Shown here: one piece after another, positions 1 through 8,313 of the stretch
Numbering within the stretch: the first letter of the stretch is position 1
Layout: each line of letters opens with the position of its first letter
Assembly: GCA_002692855.1 (NCBI GenBank)
Contig: NZMJ01000012.1
Span: 130,506 to 194,505, forward strand
Origin: Maricaulis sp.
GTDB taxonomy: Bacteria; Pseudomonadota; Alphaproteobacteria; Caulobacterales; Maricaulaceae
Direction: 5' to 3'
DNA length: 64,000 nucleotides
Made by a program: the position numbers and the translations under genes
Notes under the pieces: model-generated
What the model was told of the DNA's origin: nothing
Database searches by the model: none
What the model saw: the letters and a program-made list of their open reading frames with translations, nothing else

Positions 1-2
1 CT

Positions 3-39
3 AAACGCACCGGTGACGCTTTCGTCCCGGTGCGTTTTT
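3..39 (+). terminator. Rho-independent terminator of an upstream gene
   Basis: An 11-bp perfect stem (3-13 with 27-37, arms AAACGCACCGG and CCGGTGCGTTT) encloses a 13-nt loop and ends in a T run at 35-39. It probably ends a transcript that enters from outside the window. The gene it serves is not visible. Confidence 0.8.
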
Positions 40-192
40 CGTTCTGGCACCCCGAAACATGAATTTTTTTGGGTCGAACCATTCAGATCAGGTTCACGCG
101 GCGGGCCTGTTTAATGCTAACCTGTTGGTATGCGACGGCGGACGGGGGTCCGCTGCGCGGTTTTTCAAAAGCGAATGAGTAAAGGGACAGGC

Positions 193-678
193 ATGAAAAA
201 GACATCCATCTTCGCGGCCGTAGCGTCGGCCGCTCTCCTCGCCACCGCCGTCACCGGCATGGCCGAGGCCCAGAACTGGCAGGCTGCGCCGACCTATGGC
301 AACGTCTCGCTGACGACCGGCTTCCAGCCGGACCCGTACCGGGTCAACGTCCTGTCGGGCGGTCAGATCAATGCGTCGAATTCGATCGGGGGATCGTGCC
401 GGGGCTTTATCGCGAACGCACCGGACTTCGACCTGTATTTCACGGCCGGCTCGAACCTTCCGCTCGTCATCTCGGTCAGCTCGAACGCTGACACGACGCT
501 CGTCATCCGCGCGCCGAACGGCCTGTGGTATTGCGACGACGACAGCGGCCAGGGCCTGAACCCGTCGGTGCGCTTCAATACCCCGATGTCCGGACTCTAT
601 GACATCTGGGTCGGCACCTACGGCAACGCGTCGAACCAGGCTGCCCAGATCAATATCTCCGAGCTCTACAGCCAGTAA
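193..678 (+). CDS. Secreted single-domain PPC-like protein
   Basis: This 161-residue protein has an N-terminal signal peptide (MKK, hydrophobic stretch, cleavage near AEAQ at residues 24-27) and one pre-peptidase-C-terminal-like beta domain. The start at 193 is preferred over an in-frame ATG at 130 because an AAGGGA ribosome site lies just upstream and the signal peptide begins there. The domain has a GSCRGF motif, a DTTLVI strand, WYCDDDSG and a closing YDIWVGTYG strand. Two cysteines per domain could form a disulfide in the periplasm or outside the cell, and the Asp cluster could bind Ca2+; both are inferences. The gene lies 25 bp before a three-domain paralogue and probably shares its transcript. 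No catalytic motif is visible. Confidence 0.85.
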   Translation: MKKTSIFAAVASAALLATAVTGMAEAQNWQAAPTYGNVSLTTGFQPDPYRVNVLSGGQINASNSIGGSCRGFIANAPDFDLYFTAGSNLPLVISVSSNADTTLVIRAPNGLWYCDDDSGQGLNPSVRFNTPMSGLYDIWVGTYGNASNQAAQINISELYSQ

Positions 679-703
679 CGGCTGTCGCTCAGGAGAAAGA
701 TCC

Positions 704-2056
704 ATGAAAATCTGGACACTGGCCCTTGGCGCGGCGGCGATAGCCGCCGCGCCTGCGGCCGCCCAAGACGTTACCGCGAACCCTCACTACGGTTCCATCA
801 CCCTTGATTCCGGTTTTATCCCGGACCCCCAGAATGTAGACTTGCAGGCCGGCGGCACGAATGACGCGCGCAGCCTCGGCGGCGATTGCCGCGGCTATGT
901 CGCCACCGCCCCGGACTACAATCTCTATTATACGGCGGGCACCTTCCCGCTCTACTTCTCGGCCACCTCGGATCGCGACACGGTGATCGTCGTCAACGAC
1001 CCGCAGGGCAACTGGCTGTGCAATGACGACGACGGTGTCGGCGCCTTCAATCCCGGCATCGAGATCGCGCGTCCGTCCTCGGGCCTCTACAATGTCTGGG
1101 TCGGCGTTTACGGCGGCTCGGGCGAATACGCACCGGCCCGCCTGCACATTTCCGAACTCGGCATGGGTGAAAACCCGACCGGTGGCGGTTCCGGTGGCAG
1201 CCTCGACTGGTCCCTGCCGGCGAATTTCGGGGAAGGCGAGCTTCAGGCCGGCTTCCTTCCGGACCCGCAGACGCTCGAGCTTGCGGCTGGCGGAGATGTT
1301 GACGTCAACGATGCGATCGGAGGCAGTTGCTGGGGCTACGCGTCCTCCGCGCCTGACTTCGAACTCAGCTATGAAGCCGGCTCGTACGACCTCTACATTT
1401 CGGCCATGTCCGACACGGACACGACGCTGATCGTCAACGATCCGAACGGCAACTGGCTGTGCGACGATGACAGCGGCGGTTTCCCGAATCCGGGCCTGCA
1501 CATCGAGAACCCGTCCTCGGGTGTCTATGACATCTGGGTCGGCACCTTCTCGCCGTCATCGGATTTGCCGGATGCGACGCTCTTCGTTTCCGAACTGGGT
1601 TTCGGCAGCGAACTGGCATCAGGCGAAACGACGCTCGACTACGCACTTCCGGCCAATTACGGCGCCGTGTCGCTGCGTGGCGGTTTCACGCCGGATCCGC
1701 ACAGCATCGAACTGCTCGCGGGCGGAGATGTCGAAGTCTATGGCAATGTCAGCGGTGCGGGTTCGTGCCGGGGCTATGTCACGCGTTCGCCGGACGTCGA
1801 GCTCGAATTCACCCCCGGCACGCTCGAGCTTTACATCTCGGCGGCGTCCGCATCCGACACGACCCTGGTCGTGAATGGTCCGGACGGCACCTGGTGGTGT
1901 GATGATGACGGCGGCGAGGGTGCGCTCAATCCCGGCATCCGCTTCGCCAATCCCCAAGCCGGTGTCTATGACATCTGGGTCGGCACCTATGGTCAACGCG
2001 ATCCGGTGCCTGCCGTGCTGAACATTTCCGAACTGGGTTTCTACGACAACGACTGA
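704..2056 (+). CDS. Secreted protein with three tandem PPC-like domains
   Basis: A 450-residue protein with a signal peptide (cleavage near AAAQ, residues 18-21) and three copies of the domain found singly in the preceding gene, at roughly residues 22-150, 165-300 and 310-448. A Gly/Ser-rich linker follows copy 1. Each copy keeps a PDP segment, a G-x-C-[RW]-G-Y motif, a WLCNDDD/WLCDDDS/WWCDDDG loop and a Y-[DN]-[IV]-WVG strand, so each has a Cys pair and an acidic turn. The start at 704 is set by an AGGAG site at 691-695. Pre-peptidase C-terminal domains usually ride on secreted peptidases, but no peptidase domain is present here. A stand-alone extracellular binding or structural role is inferred. 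A strong terminator follows. Confidence 0.85.
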   Translation: MKIWTLALGAAAIAAAPAAAQDVTANPHYGSITLDSGFIPDPQNVDLQAGGTNDARSLGGDCRGYVATAPDYNLYYTAGTFPLYFSATSDRDTVIVVNDPQGNWLCNDDDGVGAFNPGIEIARPSSGLYNVWVGVYGGSGEYAPARLHISELGMGENPTGGGSGGSLDWSLPANFGEGELQAGFLPDPQTLELAAGGDVDVNDAIGGSCWGYASSAPDFELSYEAGSYDLYISAMSDTDTTLIVNDPNGNWLCDDDSGGFPNPGLHIENPSSGVYDIWVGTFSPSSDLPDATLFVSELGFGSELASGETTLDYALPANYGAVSLRGGFTPDPHSIELLAGGDVEVYGNVSGAGSCRGYVTRSPDVELEFTPGTLELYISAASASDTTLVVNGPDGTWWCDDDGGEGALNPGIRFANPQAGVYDIWVGTYGQRDPVPAVLNISELGFYDND

Positions 2057-2084
2057 CCCGGTCTGAAGATGATCGAATAAATAG

Positions 2085-2112
2085 CGGGCGGTCCACTGGG
2101 CCGCCCGTTTTC
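2085..2112 (+). terminator. Rho-independent terminator after the PPC-like gene pair
   Basis: A GC-rich stem (CGGGCGG at 2085-2091 with CCGCCCG at 2101-2107, extended inward by pairs around an ACT loop) is followed by TTTTCTTT. It sits 29 bp after the triple-domain gene and separates it from the MerC-like gene. Confidence 0.85.
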
Positions 2113-2169
2113 TTTGCAGCCCGGAGGGGCGGCAGGCCTTTCGCCCCGGCCTGGGTTACATTATATCGC

Positions 2170-2604
2170 ATGCCGGACGCACAGATCGGAACGCGCGTGA
2201 ACCGCAGGATCAAACAATCGGCGCTGGACTTCTCCGGGATCGGGATATCGATCCTGTGCCTGGCCCATTGCCTGATACTGCCCGTTCTCGCAGTCGCTGC
2301 GCCGGCCCTGATGCCGCACGCGCTCGAACCCTTCTTCGAGGACCAGGCCGTCCACCTCTTGCTGTTCATTGCCGCCGCACCGATCGCCATCGGCGGTCTG
2401 CTCTGGGGCGCACAAATCTCGGGCGCGAGCTGGCCGATCATCGCGGCGGCCGGGGTCGGACTTGTCCTGATGTTGATTGGCGCGACGCACCTCGTCAGCC
2501 AGCCCGTCGAGATTGGCTTGACGGTGGTCGGAGTCACGCTGCTGGCGGGGGCGCATTTCGTGAACTGGCGCCGCCGTGCCGCGCATTGGCCGGACGAGGA
2601 CTGA
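2170..2604 (+). CDS. MerC-domain inner-membrane protein
   Basis: A 144-residue protein with about four hydrophobic segments. The first carries SILCLAHCLILP (residues 28-39), with Cys30 and Cys34 in the LCxxHC arrangement typical of MerC-domain proteins. MerC is an inner-membrane Hg(II) uptake protein of mer operons. Many chromosomal MerC-domain proteins sit outside mer operons and have no proven substrate. No merR, merA or merT lies nearby, so a mercury role is not supported by context. There is no strong ribosome site before 2170, but the reading frame has no better start. Family assignment is fairly secure; function is open. Confidence 0.75.
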   Translation: MPDAQIGTRVNRRIKQSALDFSGIGISILCLAHCLILPVLAVAAPALMPHALEPFFEDQAVHLLLFIAAAPIAIGGLLWGAQISGASWPIIAAAGVGLVLMLIGATHLVSQPVEIGLTVVGVTLLAGAHFVNWRRRAAHWPDED

Positions 2605-2762
2605 GGCGCACGGGCGACTCCCTTGAGCGCTTGCCACGCAGGGTTTGCGCCTGTATGACGCCCGCTCTTGAATGACCAGCACTCGCGTCGGGCCTATTCG
2701 ACATGCCCGCCGGGTCGAAACGAAACTCAGGACAGTACGCTGTCCGCAAAAAGGAGCGGAAA

Positions 2763-2966
2763 ATGTCGAAGATGAAGACCAAGAGCGGCGCCAAAAAGCG
2801 CTTCAAGCTCACTGCCACGGGTAAGGTGAAAGCCGGTCAGGCGGGGAAACGACACGGCATGATCAAGCGCACGCCGAAGCAGATTCGCCAGAAGCGCGGA
2901 ACTGTCACGCTGTCCGAGCCGGACGCGCGGATCGTGAAGAAAAACTACCTTCCCTACGGCCTTTAA
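2763..2966 (+). CDS. rpmI: 50S ribosomal protein L35
   Basis: A 67-residue basic protein, the usual L35 length, beginning [14 protein letters not shown] and ending with a [20 protein letters not shown]-type tail. It binds 23S rRNA in the large subunit. An AAGGAG site at 2751-2756 fixes the start at 2763 rather than an upstream ATG at 2703. It lies 32 bp before rplT in the conserved rpmI-rplT order. infC, often upstream in other bacteria, is absent here; a MerC-like gene occupies that place instead. Confidence 0.97.
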   Translation: MSKMKTKSGAKKRFKLTATGKVKAGQAGKRHGMIKRTPKQIRQKRGTVTLSEPDARIVKKNYLPYGL

Positions 2967-2998
2967 GCCCGCGACGACGAGCAAGGAGCTAGACTGAT

Positions 2999-3355
2999 AT
3001 GGCACGCGTCAAACGCGGGATTGTGTCCCGCCGCAAACACTCAAAAGTTACGTCGCAGGCAAAGGGCTATTACGGCCGCCGCAAGAACGTCTACCGCGTT
3101 GCGGTCCAGGCGGTCGAGAAGGCCGGCCAGTACGCCTATCGCGACCGTCGCGCCAAGAAGCGCAACTTCCGCAGCCTGTGGATCCAGCGCATCAACGCCG
3201 GCGTTCGCGCGCACGGCCTGACCTATTCGCGCTTCATCGATGGTCTCTCGAAGGCCGGGATCGATCTCGACCGCAAGGTCCTGTCCGATCTCGCCATCCG
3301 CGAGCCCGACGCCTTCAAGGCGCTGGTCGACCAGGCGCAAGCCGCGCTGAAGTAA
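2999..3355 (+). CDS. rplT: 50S ribosomal protein L20
   Basis: A 118-residue protein of standard L20 length, with the basic N-terminal extension [16 protein letters not shown] and the conserved core [20 protein letters not shown] and SYSRF-like segment (TYSRFIDGL). L20 is an early assembly protein of the 50S subunit and in many bacteria represses its own operon. The order rpmI-rplT-pheS-pheT matches the common bacterial arrangement. A terminator-shaped hairpin starts 28 bp after its stop, inside the next gene. Confidence 0.98.
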   Translation: MARVKRGIVSRRKHSKVTSQAKGYYGRRKNVYRVAVQAVEKAGQYAYRDRRAKKRNFRSLWIQRINAGVRAHGLTYSRFIDGLSKAGIDLDRKVLSDLAIREPDAFKALVDQAQAALK

Positions 3356-3368
3356 GCCAGGCTTCAAG

Positions 3369-3560
3369 ATGTCACTCGACATGAAACCCGCCTGCGAAAC
3401 TTGCGGGCGGGTTTTGTCGTCTGGGGACGAAGCGTTTATCTGCAGCTTTGAATGCACCTTCTGCGGTCCCTGCACCGCAGACACACACCACCACACATGC
3501 CCCAATTGCGGCGGCGAACTGGTCCGGCGGCCCACACGCAAACCCGCGCGCCCGTCCTGA
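3369..3560 (+). CDS. DUF1272 cysteine-rich small protein
   Basis: A 63-residue protein with eight cysteines (C9, C12, C25, C29, C32, C35, C44, C47) and a CPNCGGELVRRP ending, which is the DUF1272 pattern. The spacing suggests two treble-clef or rubredoxin-like zinc sites, but no function is established for the family. It starts 13 bp after rplT on the same strand. Its codons 6-16 coincide with a strong terminator-like hairpin, so expression probably needs readthrough from the ribosomal operon or its own promoter. Confidence 0.8.
   Translation: MSLDMKPACETCGRVLSSGDEAFICSFECTFCGPCTADTHHHTCPNCGGELVRRPTRKPARPS
3384..3415 (+). terminator. Terminator-like hairpin inside the DUF1272 gene
   Basis: Arms at 3384-3395 and 3403-3414 pair over 12 bp with one G-U wobble, around a 7-nt loop (GAAACTT), and end in TTTT. 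The shape is that of a Rho-independent terminator for rpmI-rplT, 28 bp past the rplT stop. It lies within the first codons of the DUF1272 gene, which is unusual. Confidence 0.7.
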
Positions 3561-3627
3561 CGGCTTGCCTTCCCGCACCGGGCCGGTAAACCCGGTAGCC
3601 ATTGCGGCCGGGAAGGGATGACTGGAC

Positions 3628-4710
3628 ATGAGCGGGACCGATGACATCAAGGCGCTCGAAGCCGAACTGACCGCTGCGGTCGCTGCTGCCGGTGACGAAG
3701 CGGCGCTGGAAACCCTGCGCGTCGAAGCGCTGGGAAAGAAGGGCCGTATCTCGCTGATGATGCGCTCGCTGGGGCAGATGAGCCCGGAAGAGCGCCAGGT
3801 CATGGGCCCGGCACTCAATGGCCTGAAGGACCGCGTCGCCGACGCCATTGCAGCGAAGAAGACCGCGCTCGAAGCCGCCGCGCTCGACGCCCGCCTCGCG
3901 ACCGAACGCGCCGATATCTCTCTCCCGCCCCGTCCTGAACCGAAGGGTGCGCTGCATCCCGTCACCCAGGTGATGGAAGAGCTGGCGGTGATCTTCTCGG
4001 ACATGGGCTTTGCGGTGGCCGAGGGCCCGGATGTCGAGGACGACTTTCACAATTTCACCGCGCTGAACTTCCCCGAAGGCCACCCGGCGCGTGACACGCA
4101 CGACACCTTCTTCTTCAAGCCGCGCGCCGACGGGTCGCGCATGCTGCTGCGCACGCACACCTCGCCGGTCCAGATCCGTACGCTGATGAACCAGAAGCCG
4201 CCGATCCGCATCATCGCGCCGGGCCGGGTCTATCGCTGCGACTGGGACCAGACCCACACGCCGATGTTCCACCAGGTCGAGGGCCTGGTGATCGACAAGG
4301 AAGCCCATATGGGCCACCTCAAGGGCCTGCTGATGGATTTCGTCGCAGCCTTCTTCGAGACCGACGAGGTCGAGGCCCGCTTCCGTCCCCACCACTTCCC
4401 CTTCACTGAGCCTTCCGCCGAAATGGACGTGAAGTATGAACGGGTCGGTGATGCAGTGAAGGTCGGCTCCGGTGACAAGTGGATGGAGATCCTGGGCTGC
4501 GGCATGGTCCATCCCAACGTGATCGCCGCCTGCGGGCTTGATCCGGATGAGTATCAGGGCTTCGCCTGGGGCATGGGTGTCGACCGTCTCGCCATGCTGA
4601 AATACGGCGCGCCGGACCTGCGCGACTATTTCGCCAACGACGTGCGCTGGCTGTCGCACTACGGCTTTTCGCCGCTCCTTCAAGCCAATCTGGCGACGGG
4701 CCTGAGCTGA
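3628..4710 (+). CDS. pheS: Phenylalanine--tRNA ligase alpha subunit
   Basis: A 360-residue class II aminoacyl-tRNA synthetase subunit. It has an N-terminal coiled-coil arm (residues about 1-90), then the catalytic core with [13 protein letters not shown], the motif 2 region [20 protein letters not shown] and the motif 3 region [17 protein letters not shown] near the C-terminus. It charges tRNA-Phe as a (PheS-PheT)2 complex in the cytoplasm. Its stop overlaps the start of an unrelated membrane-anchored gene, which in turn overlaps pheT. Confidence 0.98.
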   Translation: MSGTDDIKALEAELTAAVAAAGDEAALETLRVEALGKKGRISLMMRSLGQMSPEERQVMGPALNGLKDRVADAIAAKKTALEAAALDARLATERADISLPPRPEPKGALHPVTQVMEELAVIFSDMGFAVAEGPDVEDDFHNFTALNFPEGHPARDTHDTFFFKPRADGSRMLLRTHTSPVQIRTLMNQKPPIRIIAPGRVYRCDWDQTHTPMFHQVEGLVIDKEAHMGHLKGLLMDFVAAFFETDEVEARFRPHHFPFTEPSAEMDVKYERVGDAVKVGSGDKWMEILGCGMVHPNVIAACGLDPDEYQGFAWGMGVDRLAMLKYGAPDLRDYFANDVRWLSHYGFSPLLQANLATGLS

Positions 4711-5309
4711 TGTGGCGCTGGCTGAAAACCAATCACCAGGCGCTGACGGCCGTCGGTGCGATGGTGGTCGGCCTCGCCGCGCTTTATGTCGCCTGGGATC
4801 AGGCGCGGGTCATGCGCGATCAGCAGCATGGCGCGGTTTTCCCGGCACTTCAGATCGACGGCTACTCGCAGAACACGACTGACCAGACGCAGGTCGGGGT
4901 ACGAATTTCCAATAGCGGCGTTGGCCCGGCCATCATTGAAAGTGTCACGCTGCTGAGAGATGGCGAACCGCAGCAGACGCTGAGTCCGCTGATTTCGCGC
5001 ATGCCCGAGGGCTATAACCAGTCCTGGACGTCCATGCGCGGGCGCATCATGGCCCCGGGTGCGGAAGTGGCGCCAATCGAGTTCAGCTGGCGCCCGGAGC
5101 GGATGAGCGCGGAACAGACCTCTGAATTTATTGGTGAGTGGTTTCGCTGGGATGTCGAGATTTGTTACTGCTCGGTCTTCGACAGGTGCTGGCAGACATC
5201 GACCGATCAGGACGAGCGGCCTCGCCCGGCCCCGCGCTGCCAGCGCGATGACGAAGACATCTTCCAGGTATTGGCCAACACGCCTCAGCTTCAGGATGAC
5301 GCACAATGA
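4710..5309 (+). CDS. Membrane-anchored hypothetical protein between pheS and pheT
   Basis: A 199-residue protein with an N-terminal cytoplasmic [10 protein letters not shown] stretch, one transmembrane segment (about residues 11-30, ALTAVGAMVVGLAALYVAW) and a soluble remainder. The soluble part contains RISNSGVGPAIIESV, a motif seen in small membrane-anchored proteins of unknown function, and a Cys-containing segment near EICYCSVFDRC. Start and stop codons overlap pheS (1 nt) and pheT (4 nt), so it is translationally coupled in the synthetase operon. There is no relation to tRNA charging in the sequence. Function is unknown. Confidence 0.75.
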   Translation: MWRWLKTNHQALTAVGAMVVGLAALYVAWDQARVMRDQQHGAVFPALQIDGYSQNTTDQTQVGVRISNSGVGPAIIESVTLLRDGEPQQTLSPLISRMPEGYNQSWTSMRGRIMAPGAEVAPIEFSWRPERMSAEQTSEFIGEWFRWDVEICYCSVFDRCWQTSTDQDERPRPAPRCQRDDEDIFQVLANTPQLQDDAQ

Positions 5310-7702
5310 AATTCACCCTTTCCTGGCTGAAAGAGCATCTCGAGACCCCCGCCACGCTGGCCGAGATCGAGCAGGCCATGACGATGGCCGGACTGGAAAT
5401 CGAAGGAATCGAGGACCCGGCGTCCGCGCTGTCGGATTTCACCGTGGCCTATGTGAAGACGGCTGAGCCCCATCCGGATGCGGATCGCCTGCGCGTCTGC
5501 ACGGTCGATACCGTCGAGGGCGAGAAAACCATCGTTTGCGGTGCCCCCAATGCCCGCGCCGGCATGCGCGTCGTGTTCGCACCGCTCGGCACCTACATTC
5601 CGGGTGCGGATTTCTCGCTCGACAAGAAGCCGCGCAAGATTCGCGGCGTCGAATCCCACGGCATGATGTGCTCCGCCGCCGAGATCGGCGCAGGCGAGGA
5701 CAGCGACGGCATCATCGACCTGCAAGGCGACTGGGATGTCGGGACACCCGCAGCCAGGGCGCTGAAACTCGATGACCCGGTGCTCGATTTTGAAGTCACG
5801 CCGAACCGCCCGGACTGGCTGGGTGTCGATGGCATTGCGCGCGATCTTGCGGCCGCAGGCCTCGGCCATGTCATCACCCCGCTCGCCAGCCCCGTCGAGG
5901 GCAGGTTCGATTGCCCGGTGACCATCGAACTGGACTGGCCTGAAGCCTGCCCGGTGTTTGTCGGCCGGCTCATTCGCGGCGTGAAGAACGGCCCGTCCCC
6001 GGACTGGCTGAAAACGCGCCTGAAGGCGATCGGTCTGCGCCCCATCAATGCGCTTGCCGACATCACCAACCTCATCTCCCATGACCGGTGCCGCCCGCTG
6101 CACGTCTATGATGCGGCGAAGCTGAACGGCACCGTCCGCGCGCGTCGCGGCAAGGGCGAAGCCGACCGCTTCGAGGCGCTCGACGGCAAGGAATACGCCC
6201 CGACAGACGAGATGTGCGTCATTGCCGACGATGCCCGCTGCCTGGGTCTGGGCGGCGTGATGGGCGGCGAAGAGACGGGTGTGTCGGAAACGACCACCGA
6301 TGTCTTCATCGAATGTGCCTGGTTTGATCCGGCCATCACCCGCGCCACCGGCCGCGCGACCGGGATCGAGAGCGATGCCAAGCACCGCTTCGAGCGCGGC
6401 GTCGACACCCATTCCGTCCGTCCGGGCATCGAACTCGCAACCCGCCTGGTGCTCGAATTGTGCGGCGGCGAGCCCTCTCATGTCGTCGTCGCGGGCAAGG
6501 AGCCCGAGCCGCCGGCACCGATCGAGTTTGACACCCGCCAGGTGAAGCGCCTCACCGGGCTCGATCTCGACACCACCGAGATCGTTCGCATTCTCGACCC
6601 GCTCGGCTTCACCGCCGCGGGTTCGGGACATTCCCTGACCGTCGAAGTGCCCACCTGGCGGCGCGATTGCCGCCTGCCTGCCGATCTGGTCGAGGAAGTC
6701 GCGCGCATACACGGCTTTGACAACATCGTGCCGGTCTCGCTCCCGAAACTGCCGGGTCGCCGCGAGCCGACTGCAACCGCGGGCCAGAACCGCGCCCGTT
6801 TCGTGCGCCGGGCCCTGGCCCTGCGCGGCTACCGCGAGGCCGTCACCTGGTCTTTCTGCGAGACGAAGGAGGCCGCCGTCTTTGGCGGTCACGGCGACGG
6901 GCTGGCGCTGGAGAACCCGATCTCGTCCGAGCTGGATGTCATGCGCCCTTCTGCGCTGGTTCACCTGCTGAAAGCCTTGCAAGCCAACGCCGACAAGGGC
7001 CTTGATGATCCGCGCCTGTTCGAGGTGGGCCCGGTCTGGCTGAACGATACGCCCAAGGGCCAGAAGATGGTCGCCGCCGGAGTGCGCTACACGGCCGCTG
7101 GCCGCCACTGGACCGGAGCGCGCGAGGCGGACCTGTTTGACGCAAAGGCCGACGCGCTGGCCGCGCTCGACGCCGCTGGCGCGCCGGTCGACTCGCTTCA
7201 GGCCGCACCCGAGGCGCGGAACTGGTGGCACCCAGGCCGGTCTGGCGTCCTCCGGTTGGGACCGAAGAATGTTCTGGCCGAATTCGGCGAGCTTCATCCC
7301 GGAGTTCTCAAGTCACTGGGCATTGACGGCCGTGTCATCGGCTTTGAAGTCGTGCTCGATGCCATCCCGCAGCCCAAGAAGCAGGCGCTGAAGGCCCGGC
7401 CCCCGCTGGCGCGCTCCGAACTGATGCCGGTCAGCCGCGACTTTGCCTTCCTGATGGACGACACCGTCGCCGCCCAGGACGTGATCCGGGCCGCGCGCGG
7501 TGCCGACAAGGCGTTGATTGCCGACGTTCAGGTCTTCGACCTCTATCGCGGCAAGGGTGTGCCCGAGGGCAAGGTGTCGATGGCGCTCGAGGTCACGCTT
7601 CAGCCCACCGGGAAAACCCTGACCGACAAGGAAATCGAGGCGGTTGCGGCCAGCATTGTCGCAGCGGTTGAAAAGGCCACCGGCGGCAGTCTGCGCGGAT
7701 GA
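5306..7702 (+). CDS. pheT: Phenylalanine--tRNA ligase beta subunit
   Basis: A 798-residue protein of normal PheT length. It begins MKFTLSWLKEHLETPA and has the tRNA-binding EMAP-like domain at about residues 39-148 (PHPDADRLRVCTVD), the B3/B4 editing region, the B5 domain, the catalytic-like core and a C-terminal FDX-ACB anticodon-binding domain (PVSRDFAFLMDDTV onward). The B3/B4 region normally edits Tyr-tRNA-Phe. Its start overlaps the preceding gene by 4 nt and its stop overlaps the next gene by 4 nt, so the run 3628-8313 is one operon. Confidence 0.98.
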   Translation: MKFTLSWLKEHLETPATLAEIEQAMTMAGLEIEGIEDPASALSDFTVAYVKTAEPHPDADRLRVCTVDTVEGEKTIVCGAPNARAGMRVVFAPLGTYIPGADFSLDKKPRKIRGVESHGMMCSAAEIGAGEDSDGIIDLQGDWDVGTPAARALKLDDPVLDFEVTPNRPDWLGVDGIARDLAAAGLGHVITPLASPVEGRFDCPVTIELDWPEACPVFVGRLIRGVKNGPSPDWLKTRLKAIGLRPINALADITNLISHDRCRPLHVYDAAKLNGTVRARRGKGEADRFEALDGKEYAPTDEMCVIADDARCLGLGGVMGGEETGVSETTTDVFIECAWFDPAITRATGRATGIESDAKHRFERGVDTHSVRPGIELATRLVLELCGGEPSHVVVAGKEPEPPAPIEFDTRQVKRLTGLDLDTTEIVRILDPLGFTAAGSGHSLTVEVPTWRRDCRLPADLVEEVARIHGFDNIVPVSLPKLPGRREPTATAGQNRARFVRRALALRGYREAVTWSFCETKEAAVFGGHGDGLALENPISSELDVMRPSALVHLLKALQANADKGLDDPRLFEVGPVWLNDTPKGQKMVAAGVRYTAAGRHWTGAREADLFDAKADALAALDAAGAPVDSLQAAPEARNWWHPGRSGVLRLGPKNVLAEFGELHPGVLKSLGIDGRVIGFEVVLDAIPQPKKQALKARPPLARSELMPVSRDFAFLMDDTVAAQDVIRAARGADKALIADVQVFDLYRGKGVPEGKVSMALEVTLQPTGKTLTDKEIEAVAASIVAAVEKATGGSLRG

Positions 7703-8313
7703 CGGCCTCGCCGGACCCCAGGCGGCTCGCCGGTGCGGGGTTCGACGCCCAGCGCGCCTTCCTGATCGATGCCGTTCTGGCCGAACCCGGCGCGCGCGCC
7801 GTGCTGTCACGCACGGCCAAGCTGGTCATGCCGGACTGGGCGCTGATGGCAGGGGCGATCTACAAGCCGGTCTGGAATGCGCTGACGGGCCGCGATCCGG
7901 CATTCGGGATCAATGACTATGATCTCGCCTATTGCGACCCGGACGATCTGAGCTGGGAGGCGGAAGACGTCTGGATCAAACGCGGCGAGGCGGTCTTTGC
8001 CGGTTTCCCGCGCGAGGTTGAAATCCGCAATCAGGCCCGCGTGCCGATCTGGTTTTCAAGAAAGTTCGGTGCCGATCGTCCGCCGATCCGCTCGACGCAA
8101 GATGCGGTGTCGCAATTCGCCTCGAAGTCACACGCCATTGCCCTGCGCCTCGACGCCGACGGACAGCCGGAGCTGATCGCACCCTACGGGCTCGATGAAT
8201 TGTTCTCCGGAACGATCCGGCCCCTGCCGGGCATTGCTGACCCGGCGGGCTGGAACCGCAAATGTGCCGAAAACAGCTTGAACTGGCCGGAAATCGTCTT
8301 CGAGGAAATCTAG
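7699..8313 (+). CDS. Nucleotidyltransferase family protein (DUF925/COG3575-like)
   Basis: A 204-residue protein with the layout of the nucleotidyltransferase_6/DUF925 family. PDWALMAGAIYKPVWN (about residues 45-60) is followed by a Gly-rich turn and a catalytic-type acidic pair, Asp73 and Asp75 in INDYDLAYCD, and then VEIRNQARVPIW. These features resemble minimal nucleotidyltransferase folds, but the substrate of the family is unknown. It is coupled to pheT by a 4-nt overlap and converges on the EipA-like gene with a 4-nt 3' overlap. Confidence 0.8.
   Translation: MTASPDPRRLAGAGFDAQRAFLIDAVLAEPGARAVLSRTAKLVMPDWALMAGAIYKPVWNALTGRDPAFGINDYDLAYCDPDDLSWEAEDVWIKRGEAVFAGFPREVEIRNQARVPIWFSRKFGADRPPIRSTQDAVSQFASKSHAIALRLDADGQPELIAPYGLDELFSGTIRPLPGIADPAGWNRKCAENSLNWPEIVFEEI

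Noticed and set aside
193-2056. Peptidase genes because of the PPC-like domains
   Set aside because: No catalytic domain is present; only the accessory-type domain is repeated.
2170-2604. Mercury resistance operon starting with the MerC-like gene
   Set aside because: No merR, merT, merP or merA is nearby; the next genes are ribosomal proteins.
3436-4683. 415-codon frame antisense to pheS
   Set aside because: Shadow of pheS; no independent motif.
5291-7297. Long open frame (668 codons) antisense to pheT
   Set aside because: It is a shadow frame caused by high-GC codon usage; the pheT frame is clearly real.
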